Positions 36,461 through 44,621 of a stretch of DNA of 64,000 bases are shown piece after piece. A program made the position numbers and the translations under genes. The stretch lies in the NCBI RefSeq assembly GCF_030540775.2, contig NZ_CP141266.1:4513001-4577000 (forward strand), read 5' to 3'. The first letter of the stretch is position 1. Every line of letters starts with the position of its first letter. The notes beneath the pieces were generated by a model. The model had not been told where the DNA came from. It saw only the letters and a program-made list of their open reading frames with translations, and ran no database searches. Source of the DNA: Flavivirga abyssicola. GTDB lineage: Bacteria > Bacteroidota > Bacteroidia > Flavobacteriales > Flavobacteriaceae.

Positions 36461-37351
36461 ATGAAAAACATTGCAGTTATAGGAGCCGGTACTATGGGTA
36501 ATGGCATCGCTCACACTTTTGCACAAAGTGGCTTTACGGTAAAACTTATCGATATAAGCGAAACTTCACTAGAAAAAGGGATGGCTACCATTACCAAAAA
36601 TTTGGATAGAATGGTCGCGAAAGAAAAAATTTCTGAAGCAGATAAGACTAAAACGTTAGCAAATATTACCACGTTTACAGGTATTTCTGAAGGGGTTTCT
36701 TCTGCAGATTTAGTTGTTGAAGCTGCTACTGAAAATGTAGGCTTAAAGCTTAAAATATTCAAGCAATTAGACGATGTTTGCTCAAACAATACCATTCTGG
36801 CTACCAATACATCTTCCATATCAATTACACAAATAGCCGCAGTAACATCCAGACCAGATAAGGTTATTGGCATGCATTTTATGAACCCTGTGCCTATTAT
36901 GAAATTAGTTGAAATTATTCGTGGTTATAACACGAGTGACGAGGTCACTAAAAATATCATGGCTATGTCTAAGACTTTAGGTAAAGTTCCTGTTGAAGTT
37001 AACGACTACCCTGGTTTTGTAGCAAATCGTATTTTAATGCCCATGATTAACGAATCTATAGAAACACTTTATAATGGTGTTGCCGGTGTGAATGAAATTG
37101 ATACCGTTATGAAATTAGGTATGGCACACCCTATGGGACCTTTGCAATTAGCAGATTTTATAGGCTTAGATGTTTGTCTATCTATACTTCATGTGATGTA
37201 CGATGGATTTAAAAACCCAAAATACGCACCTTGCCCATTATTAGTAAATATGGTTAGAGCAGGTAAATTAGGTGTTAAATCCGGAGAAGGCTTTTATGAT
37301 TATTCTGAAAGCAGAAAAGCGGAACATGTGGCTAAGCAGTTTTTGAAATAG
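36461..37351 (+). CDS. hbd: 3-hydroxybutyryl-CoA dehydrogenase
   Basis: The 296-residue enzyme interconverts acetoacetyl-CoA and 3-hydroxybutyryl-CoA with NAD(P). The nucleotide site VIGAGTMGNGIAHTFAQSG is at about 5-23. The catalytic His is in GMHFMNPVPIMKLVEII (about 137-153), with Glu from the same segment. MGPLQLADFIGLDVCLSI is the C-terminal signature. Length fits the single-domain bacterial form. The gene is co-transcribed with the preceding oxidoreductase. Its stop codon lies inside an 11-base direct repeat that recurs after the next gene. Confidence 0.93.
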   Translation: MKNIAVIGAGTMGNGIAHTFAQSGFTVKLIDISETSLEKGMATITKNLDRMVAKEKISEADKTKTLANITTFTGISEGVSSADLVVEAATENVGLKLKIFKQLDDVCSNNTILATNTSSISITQIAAVTSRPDKVIGMHFMNPVPIMKLVEIIRGYNTSDEVTKNIMAMSKTLGKVPVEVNDYPGFVANRILMPMINESIETLYNGVAGVNEIDTVMKLGMAHPMGPLQLADFIGLDVCLSILHVMYDGFKNPKYAPCPLLVNMVRAGKLGVKSGEGFYDYSESRKAEHVAKQFLK

Positions 37352-37360
37352 TGATCGATA

Positions 37361-37423
37361 TTCAGTGTTCAGTAAACAGTGTTCAGTGTTCAGTTGGCAG
37401 TAGTTAGCTGACAGTAATCAATA
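37361..37423 (+). repeat. left heptamer array (CAGT orientation) flanking the four-helix-bundle gene
   Basis: Nine 7-base units run in register; seven keep the CAGT core (TTCAGTG, TTCAGTA, AACAGTG, TTCAGTG, TTCAGTT, GGCAGTA, GACAGTA). The array lies between the hbd stop and the start of the S23-like gene. It is the inverse orientation of the array at 37828-37880. Confidence 0.85.
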
Positions 37424-37445
37424 ATTATTAAATTAATTTCAGGTA

Positions 37446-37811
37446 ATGAAGTTTCAAGATTTATTGGCTTATAGAAAATCATTTGATTTAGCAATGAAAA
37501 TTTTTCATTTATCAAAACACTTTCCTAAAGAAGAAACTTATTCTCTTACAGATCAAATTAGAAGGTCTTCAAGAAGTGTATCCGTCAATATTTCGGAAGC
37601 ATATCGAAAAAGATTATATCCTAAACACTTTATAAGTAAATTAACTGATAGTGACGCAGAAAACTCAGAAACTCAAACGTGGTTAGAGTTTTCATTACAT
37701 TGCGAATACATTTCCAAAGAAACCTTTAATGACCTCATGAGTGATTGCAATGAGGTAGGAAAACTAATCAACTATATGATTCAAAACCCTGGAAAGTTCG
37801 GTTGTAAATAA
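37446..37811 (+). CDS. four-helix-bundle protein (S23 / bAvd-like family)
   Basis: The 121-residue protein matches the four-helix-bundle family first named from open frames inside 23S rRNA intervening sequences. Signatures are FQDLLAYRKSFDLAMKIF, FPKEETYSLTDQIRRSSRSVSVNISEAY (about 26-53, shown here in part) and the helical SDAENSETQTWLEFS. The family is related to the Avd accessory protein of diversity-generating retroelements; members are thought to form pentamers that bind nucleic acid. No reverse transcriptase or rRNA gene is nearby. The gene is a single-gene cassette between hbd and DUF1015, flanked by inverted CAGT heptamer arrays, which suggests transfer as a unit. Confidence 0.88.
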   Translation: MKFQDLLAYRKSFDLAMKIFHLSKHFPKEETYSLTDQIRRSSRSVSVNISEAYRKRLYPKHFISKLTDSDAENSETQTWLEFSLHCEYISKETFNDLMSDCNEVGKLINYMIQNPGKFGCK

Positions 37812-37816
37812 AACCT

Positions 37817-37827
37817 AAATAGTGATC
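37817..37827. repeat. 11-base direct repeat around the four-helix-bundle cassette
   Basis: AAATAGTGATC occurs at 37346-37356, across the hbd stop, and again at 37817-37827, just past the four-helix-bundle stop. Each copy adjoins a heptamer array. It could be a target-site duplication or a repeat-family end. Confidence 0.6.
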
Positions 37828-37880
37828 ACTGTTTACTGTTTACTGAACACTGATCACTGAACACTGATTACTGAACACTA
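37828..37880 (-). repeat. right heptamer array (ACTG orientation)
   Basis: Seven ACTG cores begin at 37828, 37835, 37842, 37849, 37856, 37863 and 37870, with an ACTA at 37877, an exact 7-base period. This is the reverse complement of the CAGT array at 37361-37423. It ends 6 bases before the DUF1015 start codon and so occupies its leader. Confidence 0.92.
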
Positions 37881-37886
37881 AAAAAC

Positions 37887-39125
37887 ATGGCAAAAATACT
37901 ACCATTTAAAGCAGTCAGACCAACCCGAGACAAAGTCAGTCTGGTTGCCGCCCGTTCATACCAAACATATACGTTAGCAGAACGTGAATCGAGAATGGGT
38001 TACAATCCGTTTTCTTTTTTGCATATTATAAACCCAGGCTATAAATATCATAAGGATATTTCTGGAAAAGAAAGATATGACTTGGTTAGAAATCGCTATT
38101 TGGAATTTAAAGAAGATGCTATTTTTATTCAAGATAAAAAACCTAACTATTATGTCTATAAAATTGTAAATAGAGAAGGCCATGTTTTTTCAGGAATTGT
38201 TGCTGCTGCAAGTTCCGAGGATTATGAAAAAGACATCATCAAAAAACATGAAGATACTATTGAATATAGAGAAAATGTATTTAAAGATTATTTAAAAACA
38301 GTAGGTTTTAATGCAGAACCCGTACTTTTAACCTACCCAGACAACACCCTTATTTCCAGTATTATTTCAGATGTTCAAAAAAATAGAGCAGAATTTGAAT
38401 TTACAACGACGTATAGAGATACTCATTATTTATGGAATCTTGACGAACCTGAATTAGTTGATCGCATTCGAAATGAATTTGAAAAAATTAACACCATATA
38501 CATAGCAGATGGTCACCATAGATCTGCTTCTTCATATCTACTTTCTCAAGATCTAAAATCTGAAAACAACACACACACAGGTAACGAACCCTATAATTAT
38601 TTTATGAGTTATTTAATTCCTGAATCTGATTTAAGAATTCATGAATTTAATAGACTAGTTAAAGATTTAAATGGGTTATCCAAAGAAACATTTTTAATTC
38701 AACTCGATAGGATGTATCGTATTGAAAATAAAGGCAGTGAATTATATAAACCAAATGGCAAACATCACTTTAGCATGTATCTTGATGGGGAATTTTATTC
38801 CTTATATTTAAGAAAAAGTAATTATAAATTTAGTAACGCTTTAGAAGCTTTAGATACTCATATTTTATACAAAACCATTTTAGAACCTATTTTGGGTATT
38901 AAAGATGTACGTAACGATACCCGTATTGATTACTCACATGGTAAGAATGATTTAGTTAATATTAAAAATAAAGTAGATCATGGTGAGTTTAAAGTAGGTT
39001 TTGGCTTAGTCCCCATTACTGTTAAAGAAATGAAAGCCATTGCTGATGCTGGTTTAACCATGCCGCCTAAAAGCACTTTTATAGAGCCTAAATTACGAAG
39101 TGGTGTTACTATTTATGAATTTTAA
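37887..39125 (+). CDS. DUF1015 family protein
   Basis: The 412-residue protein fits DUF1015: it begins ILPFKAVRPTRDKV with SYQTYTLAERE and contains the conserved IADGHHRSASSYLLS (about 207-221) and RIDYSHG near the C-terminus. In many flavobacteria the gene lies near serA/serC, and a link to serine metabolism has been suggested by context. No ser genes are here. The biochemical role is unknown. No signal peptide is seen. Confidence 0.85.
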   Translation: MAKILPFKAVRPTRDKVSLVAARSYQTYTLAERESRMGYNPFSFLHIINPGYKYHKDISGKERYDLVRNRYLEFKEDAIFIQDKKPNYYVYKIVNREGHVFSGIVAAASSEDYEKDIIKKHEDTIEYRENVFKDYLKTVGFNAEPVLLTYPDNTLISSIISDVQKNRAEFEFTTTYRDTHYLWNLDEPELVDRIRNEFEKINTIYIADGHHRSASSYLLSQDLKSENNTHTGNEPYNYFMSYLIPESDLRIHEFNRLVKDLNGLSKETFLIQLDRMYRIENKGSELYKPNGKHHFSMYLDGEFYSLYLRKSNYKFSNALEALDTHILYKTILEPILGIKDVRNDTRIDYSHGKNDLVNIKNKVDHGEFKVGFGLVPITVKEMKAIADAGLTMPPKSTFIEPKLRSGVTIYEF

Positions 39126-39169
39126 AATATTAGTATAAATTTACTTACCTTCTTATCAAACAATTTTTA

Positions 39170-39640
39170 ATGAATGCAACTGAAATTATCCTGCTAAATT
39201 TTTCTGAAATTAGAAGACGAAGCATAAAACTTTGGCAAGGTATTCCAGAAGAACATTTACATTGGAAACCAGACAATCAAGCCTTTACAATAATAGAGAT
39301 GATAAGACATGTACTGGAAGGAGAGCATTTATTTCATATGATTATAAAGCATAGAGGTAACTTGGGGGGTTATAAATCCCCTTGGGAAGGTCTGCCATAC
39401 AAAAGTATAAACGATGAGCTTCAGTTTGCAGAAACGTACCGAAACGATTTTATTAATATGATTAAAAATTTCGATTCGTTAGATTTAGCACAAATTAGAA
39501 TTGAACGTAATGAAGTTGGACAAAGTAAGATACTTGGAGATTACTTAAACCGCATCGCCTATCATGAATCCGTACATACAGGGCAAATGTTAAGCTACTT
39601 AAGAACTATTAATATTGAAAGACCCCTTATTTGGGATTAA
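39170..39640 (+). CDS. DinB-like putative metal-dependent protein
   Basis: The 156-residue protein is a DinB/YfiT-type four-helix bundle. Three His in the right places are visible: HVLEGEH near 44 and 50, and HESVHTGQM near 125 and 129, fitting a metal site. Such proteins act as thiol-dependent transferases or hydrolases; here the substrate is unknown. It lies 44 bases after DUF1015 and 12 bases before yggS, so these genes are probably co-transcribed. Confidence 0.75.
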   Translation: MNATEIILLNFSEIRRRSIKLWQGIPEEHLHWKPDNQAFTIIEMIRHVLEGEHLFHMIIKHRGNLGGYKSPWEGLPYKSINDELQFAETYRNDFINMIKNFDSLDLAQIRIERNEVGQSKILGDYLNRIAYHESVHTGQMLSYLRTINIERPLIWD

Positions 39641-39652
39641 TTTTATTTAATA

Positions 39653-40324
39653 ATGAGTATAACACAAAACCTTCAAAACATAAAAACATCATTGCCAGAA
39701 CATGTAACACTTGTTGCTGTTTCAAAAACGAAACCTGTAAGCGATCTAATGGAAGCTTATCATGCTGGGCAACGTATTTTTGGAGAAAACAAGATTCAGG
39801 AAATGGTAGAAAAACATGAAACCATGCCCAAAGATATTGAATGGCATATGATTGGCCACGTTCAAAGTAATAAGGTGAAATATATGGCATCATTTGTGCA
39901 CTTAATTCATGGTGTAGATAATTTCAAACTTTTAAAAGAAATAAATAAACAAGCTTTAAAGCATGATAGAGTGATAGATTGTTTGCTTCAAATAAAGATT
40001 GCTTCAGAGGATTCTAAATTTGGAATGACACCAAATGAAGCTTCAGAAATTATAAAATCAGACCTGTTTTCAAAATTAAAAAACATTAAGGTCGTAGGGC
40101 TTATGGGAATGGCAACATTTACTAATGATGAAAATCAGGTAAAAAAAGAATTTAACTATTTAAAAGATACTTTTGAAAATTTAAAACTAACAAGTACCGA
40201 CAATTATCAATTAAAGACCATAAGTATGGGTATGAGTGGAGACTATCAATTAGCAATTAATTGTGGTAGTACAATGGTTAGAGTTGGAAGTAGTATATTT
40301 GGTGAACGAAATTATTCAATTTAA
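39653..40324 (+). CDS. YggS family pyridoxal phosphate homeostasis protein
   Basis: The 223-residue single-domain PLP-binding protein has the TIM-barrel fold of alanine racemase N-domains. The PLP Lys is in VAVSKTKPVSDL (Lys near 26). FGENKIQEM and WHMIGHVQSNKVKY (about 63-76) are strongly conserved, and SMGMSGDYQLAINCGSTMVRVGSSIFG ends the protein in family style. It balances free PLP and amino acid pools. Length is slightly short but complete. Confidence 0.93.
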   Translation: MSITQNLQNIKTSLPEHVTLVAVSKTKPVSDLMEAYHAGQRIFGENKIQEMVEKHETMPKDIEWHMIGHVQSNKVKYMASFVHLIHGVDNFKLLKEINKQALKHDRVIDCLLQIKIASEDSKFGMTPNEASEIIKSDLFSKLKNIKVVGLMGMATFTNDENQVKKEFNYLKDTFENLKLTSTDNYQLKTISMGMSGDYQLAINCGSTMVRVGSSIFGERNYSI

Positions 40325-40414
40325 TGTCATATTGAGCAGAGTCGAAATATCTTAAAAAAGATGCTTCATCTGGTTCAGAATGACAGCTTAACAACAAATA
40401 AATAGCAGTATACA
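40325..40414. repeat. palindromic repeat directly upstream of the exonuclease gene
   Basis: The element begins TGTCATATTGAGCAGAGTCGA at 40325 and ends GGTTCAGAATGACA at 40373-40386, matching the dispersed family in both ends. It lies 28 bases before the inferred start of the next gene and may have replaced its original leader. Confidence 0.75.
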
Positions 40415-41779
40415 ATTTACGCAATATTAGACATAGAAACTACCGGAGGTAAGTATAATGAAGAAGGCATTACAGAAATTGCGATCTATAAATATGATGG
40501 TCATGAAGTAGTCGATCAATTTATAAGTCTGGTAAACCCAGAACGTGAGATACAACCCTTTGTAGTAAATCTAACTGGTATAAACAGCAATATGCTGCGC
40601 CATGCACCTAAATTTTATGAAGTTGCCAAACGTATTGTAGAAATCACAGACGATTGTATTTTGGTAGCGCACAACGCTCAATTTGATTATCGAATTTTAA
40701 AAACAGAATTTAGCCGCCTAGGATTCGATTTTGAAAGAAAATCACTTTGCACTGTAGAGCTCTCAAAAAATTTAATTCCCGACCAACCTTCTTATAGTCT
40801 AGGTAAATTAGTTAGGTCTCTTGGTATTCCTGTAACAGACAGACATCGTGCTTCTGGCGATGCTTTGGCAACAGTAAAGCTATTTAAAATGCTCTTGGAT
40901 AAAGACAGTACTAAAAGCATTATTCAGGAATCTATACGATTAAATCCAAAACATCAGTTAGAACCAAGACATATAGATATTATTAAAGATTTACCTGATA
41001 TTACTGGTGTTTACTACATTCATAAAGCTAATGGAGATATTATATATATTGGAAAAAGTAACAATATAAAAAAACGTATCAATCAGCATTTTACAAGTAC
41101 AAACCAAAAATCAAAAAAAATACAAGCTCAAGTTACCGCTGTTACTTATGAAGCGACAGGTAGTGAACTAGTTGCACTCTTAAAAGAAAGTGAAGAAATA
41201 AAACGTGTTAAACCTATATTTAACAGAGCATTGCGCCGAACCAGCTTTACACATGCCTTATATAGTTTTAAGGATGAAAACGATTATATAAATTTAAAAA
41301 TCGATGTTGCAGACGGACGTAAAAAACCAATCACGACTTTTAGTAATAAACAAAGTGGTAAGAGTTTTATCAATAAAGCTATTGAGGAGTACAAATTATG
41401 TCAAAAGCTAACAGGTATATATAAAACAAAAACAAGCTGTTTTAACTATGATATAAAAACATGCGAAGGGGCTTGCATTCAAAAAGAACCTACAGAAACT
41501 TATAATAAAAGAGTAGAGTTATTATTGTCTAAAAACAGTTTCTCCAACAAAAACATGGTTATTATTGATAAAGGGCGTGATATTGATGAACACAGTGCCA
41601 TACTCATTGAAAATGGTGTATTTAAAGGATTGGGCTTTTTTAATCTTAACTATCAAATCAATAATATTGAGGTTTTAGAATCTATTATCACCCCTATGAA
41701 TAATAATCGCGACACACAGCATATTATTCAAAACTACCTTCGTAAAAATAAAAAAGTAAAACAAATTATATTTGATTAG
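40415..41779 (+). CDS. DEDDh exonuclease fused to a GIY-YIG endonuclease domain
   Basis: The 454-residue protein begins with a DnaQ-type 3'-5' exonuclease (about 2-165). LDIETTGG (Asp and Glu near 6 and 8), HNAQFDYRIL and HRASGDAL (His and Asp) are the DEDDh residues. A UvrC-like GIY-YIG domain follows (about 195-280; GVYYIHKANGDIIYIGKSNNIKKR). A C-terminal UvrC-like Cys-rich part (CFNYDIKTCEGAC) ends the match. No ATG, GTG or TTG lies between the upstream in-frame stop (40403) and the first exonuclease motif. The ATT at 40415 gives IYAILDIETTGG, the family N-terminus. A start at the later ATG 40592 would remove the first catalytic residues. A role in DNA repair is inferred. Confidence 0.85.
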   Translation: MYAILDIETTGGKYNEEGITEIAIYKYDGHEVVDQFISLVNPEREIQPFVVNLTGINSNMLRHAPKFYEVAKRIVEITDDCILVAHNAQFDYRILKTEFSRLGFDFERKSLCTVELSKNLIPDQPSYSLGKLVRSLGIPVTDRHRASGDALATVKLFKMLLDKDSTKSIIQESIRLNPKHQLEPRHIDIIKDLPDITGVYYIHKANGDIIYIGKSNNIKKRINQHFTSTNQKSKKIQAQVTAVTYEATGSELVALLKESEEIKRVKPIFNRALRRTSFTHALYSFKDENDYINLKIDVADGRKKPITTFSNKQSGKSFINKAIEEYKLCQKLTGIYKTKTSCFNYDIKTCEGACIQKEPTETYNKRVELLLSKNSFSNKNMVIIDKGRDIDEHSAILIENGVFKGLGFFNLNYQINNIEVLESIITPMNNNRDTQHIIQNYLRKNKKVKQIIFD

Positions 41780-41780
41780 T

Positions 41781-43745
41781 ATGAAGCAAACCATCTTCTT
41801 ATCCTTTTTACTTCTCTCTAATTTAACTCTTTTTTCTCAATCAAATTTTCATTCCGATTCTTACAGAGTAACTTTAGGAGATCTAAAAACCAATACTTTT
41901 GAAAAAGATTCTACAGCTAATGCACTAATAATATATAAACATGGAAATAGCTTTGTGGATAGGTCTGATTATGACTTAAGAACCGAGATAAAACAAAAAA
42001 TAAAGATATTAAATAAAGAAGGTTTTAATAAAGCTAACGTTTCTATTCATTTATATAATAACGAGAACAGCGAACAAGAAGTAGAAAAAATTGTTGCGAC
42101 CACTTATAATCTAGTAGATGGAAAAGTCATTAAAACGTCATTACTTAAAAAGGATACTTTTAGAGAGAAACACGACGAAAACCACACCTTTGTTAAATTT
42201 ACACTCCCCAATATTAAAGAAGGATCTGTAATAACCTATAGCTATACGCTTATCTCTCCTTTTATGTTCAATTACAAAGGATGGAATTTTCAAAGCGATG
42301 TACCAACTTTATACAGCGAATACAGAACCAGTATTCCTGGTAACTGGTATTATAACATTAAGTTAGTAGGTGGTAAAAAACTAACAACAAATACATCAGA
42401 AGTAGAAAAGGATTGCCTTCAAAATTCCAGAGGCGGTAGTGCAAATTGTGCCAATAGTGTTTATGCTATGAAAGATATCCCAGCTTTTATAGAAGAAGAT
42501 TATATGACCTCTAAAAGTAATTATTTAGCAAGAATAGAGTATGAATTACAGACCTTTAGAGGTTTTGATGGCAGAGTAAATGATTATACAAAAACATGGA
42601 AAACTGTTGACAGAGAATTTAAAACAGATAAAGATATAGGGAGACAATTATCAAAATCTATAGATTTAGAAGATTTCCTGACTCCAGAAATTATTAATGA
42701 AAATGATTTACTAAAAAAGGCTAACGCTATTTATAAATACATTCAAGAAACCTACACATGGAATGGAGACTATGAGATATTTAAAGATGTTTCCATTAAA
42801 GATTTAATTAAAAACAAATCCGGAAATGTATCATCAATAAATATTTTGCTTCATAATTTATTAAAAGAGGCTAGCATTAATGTAAAACCTGTATTAATAT
42901 CAACCAGAGAAAATGGTTTTGCAACAAAAGTTTTTCCTATCATTTCAGATTTTAACTATTTAATTGTTCAAGCTACCATAAATGATAAAATCTATTATTT
43001 AGATGCCACAGATAATTACTTATGTTTTGGTGATATCCCTTTTAGATGCTTAAATGGTTATGGCAGACTCATGGATTTTAAAAATGGTAGTGAATGGGTA
43101 GACATAAAACCAAACCAAGTTTCAAAAGTTTATTATAATGTAGAATTGCATCTCGATGAAAACGACATTATTTCTGGAAACATAAAGTCAAAACGAACGG
43201 GATACCACGCCTTAAATTATAAAAAATCATATTATAAAAATGAAGATGCTTATCTACAAGAATTAGAAAACAAGTTTCCTTATTTGGATATTTCAGATTT
43301 TGTGGTTTCTAGTAGTGGCATAACAAGTCCAGACTTTAAAGAAACCTATCACATTGAGTATAATTATGAAGATACTGGAGACAATATTTATTTAAATCCG
43401 TTTTTTGTTAAGTTTTTTAACGAAAACCCATTTAAACTCCAGGAAAGAACATACCCTATTGATTTTGGTTATAAAGATGCCTATTTTTATTCCTTTAAAT
43501 TTAATTTCGATGACACAAAATATGCTGTTACCGAATATCCAGAAGTAAAGAATATTGCCTTACCAAATAATTTAGGTAGAGTTGTTTTCTCGACTAAAGC
43601 TTTTGGCAATTCTATTTTTATGACATTAAACATAACTTTTAACAAGGCTGTTTACGAACCAGAATATTACCCTGCTTTAAAAGAGTATATGAGTAAAATT
43701 GTAGATATTCAAATGAATTCACTGATACTTTTAAAGAAAAAGTAA
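41781..43745 (+). CDS. DUF3857 domain exported protein
   Basis: The 654-residue protein has a signal peptide (about 1-19, ending LFSQS). An N-terminal DUF3857 beta domain is followed by a transglutaminase-like domain (about 300-420). In the place of the catalytic Cys the sequence reads NKSGNVSSINILLHNLL, so it is probably not an active transglutaminase. The C-terminal half is beta-rich. The start at 41781 follows the exonuclease stop by one base; a further in-frame ATG 9 bases upstream overlaps that gene. The role is unknown; periplasmic location is likely. Confidence 0.8.
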   Translation: MKQTIFLSFLLLSNLTLFSQSNFHSDSYRVTLGDLKTNTFEKDSTANALIIYKHGNSFVDRSDYDLRTEIKQKIKILNKEGFNKANVSIHLYNNENSEQEVEKIVATTYNLVDGKVIKTSLLKKDTFREKHDENHTFVKFTLPNIKEGSVITYSYTLISPFMFNYKGWNFQSDVPTLYSEYRTSIPGNWYYNIKLVGGKKLTTNTSEVEKDCLQNSRGGSANCANSVYAMKDIPAFIEEDYMTSKSNYLARIEYELQTFRGFDGRVNDYTKTWKTVDREFKTDKDIGRQLSKSIDLEDFLTPEIINENDLLKKANAIYKYIQETYTWNGDYEIFKDVSIKDLIKNKSGNVSSINILLHNLLKEASINVKPVLISTRENGFATKVFPIISDFNYLIVQATINDKIYYLDATDNYLCFGDIPFRCLNGYGRLMDFKNGSEWVDIKPNQVSKVYYNVELHLDENDIISGNIKSKRTGYHALNYKKSYYKNEDAYLQELENKFPYLDISDFVVSSSGITSPDFKETYHIEYNYEDTGDNIYLNPFFVKFFNENPFKLQERTYPIDFGYKDAYFYSFKFNFDDTKYAVTEYPEVKNIALPNNLGRVVFSTKAFGNSIFMTLNITFNKAVYEPEYYPALKEYMSKIVDIQMNSLILLKKK

Positions 43746-43769
43746 TCTATCTTTCTTACTTTTGAATAC

Positions 43770-44621
43770 ATGGATACACCCAAAAAACAGTACTGGAAAA
43801 CAAAACTTCACGATATTATTTATGAAGCTGAGACTCCTGCGGGCAAACTATTCGACGTTGTTTTACTAATTACTATTATAGCCAGTATTATTTTAGTAAT
43901 GCTTGAAAGTGTAAATAGCATTGATATTAAGTATCATAACTTTCTTAATATTTCAGAATGGATTATTACCATTTTATTTAGTGTAGAGTATATAGCTCGT
44001 ATTATAACCGTAAAAAAGCCTTTTAAATACATAACAAGTTTTTATGGTATTATTGATTTATTATCTACCATACCTAAATACATATCATTAATCTTTGGAG
44101 GGGTGCATGCGCTTGCTGCATTAAGAGCGTTACGGTTACTTAGAGTTTTTAGAATATTAAAACTGGCACGTTATTTAGGGGCTTCAAATAATCTGGTCAA
44201 TGCCTTAAAAGCAAGTCGGGCTAAAATATCCGTGTTTTTATTCGCAGTACTTATAATCGCCATTATTTTAGGTACTATTATGTATTTAATTGAAGGCGAA
44301 GAAAATGGGTTTACAAATATTCCTAAGAGTGTTTACTGGTGTATTGTAACCTTAACTACTGTAGGTTTTGGAGATATTGCACCACAAACCCCTCTTGGGC
44401 AATTTATTGCCTCTTTGGTCATGATATTAGGTTATGGTATTATTGCGGTACCAACAGGTATTGTATCTGCAGAATATAGTACCCAGAAAAAATCAAAGAA
44501 AAAATCAGAAAATCAAAAAGTTCATTTAAACTCACTTTCTTGTGTAAACTGTACGGCAGAAAAACACAAAGATGGTGCGCAGTTCTGCTATAAATGTGGA
44601 CACAATTTACATAATGACTAA
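43770..44621 (+). CDS. voltage-gated-type potassium channel with C-terminal zinc ribbon
   Basis: The 283-residue inner-membrane channel has six helices. S4 carries RALRLLRVFRILKLARYL (about 115-132, with Arg every third residue), and the pore loop carries TTVGFGD near 196-201, a potassium filter of the GFG type. S6 follows. The short cytosolic tail ends in a zinc ribbon (CVNC near 253 and CYKC near 272). Kv-like proteins conduct K+ in response to voltage; the ribbon is an unusual tail. The stop overlaps the miaA start by 8 bases. Confidence 0.9.
   Translation: MDTPKKQYWKTKLHDIIYEAETPAGKLFDVVLLITIIASIILVMLESVNSIDIKYHNFLNISEWIITILFSVEYIARIITVKKPFKYITSFYGIIDLLSTIPKYISLIFGGVHALAALRALRLLRVFRILKLARYLGASNNLVNALKASRAKISVFLFAVLIIAIILGTIMYLIEGEENGFTNIPKSVYWCIVTLTTVGFGDIAPQTPLGQFIASLVMILGYGIIAVPTGIVSAEYSTQKKSKKKSENQKVHLNSLSCVNCTAEKHKDGAQFCYKCGHNLHND

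Noticed and set aside
37446-37811. Diversity-generating retroelement, because the four-helix-bundle protein resembles Avd
   Set aside because: No reverse transcriptase, template repeat or variable repeat is present within several kilobases.
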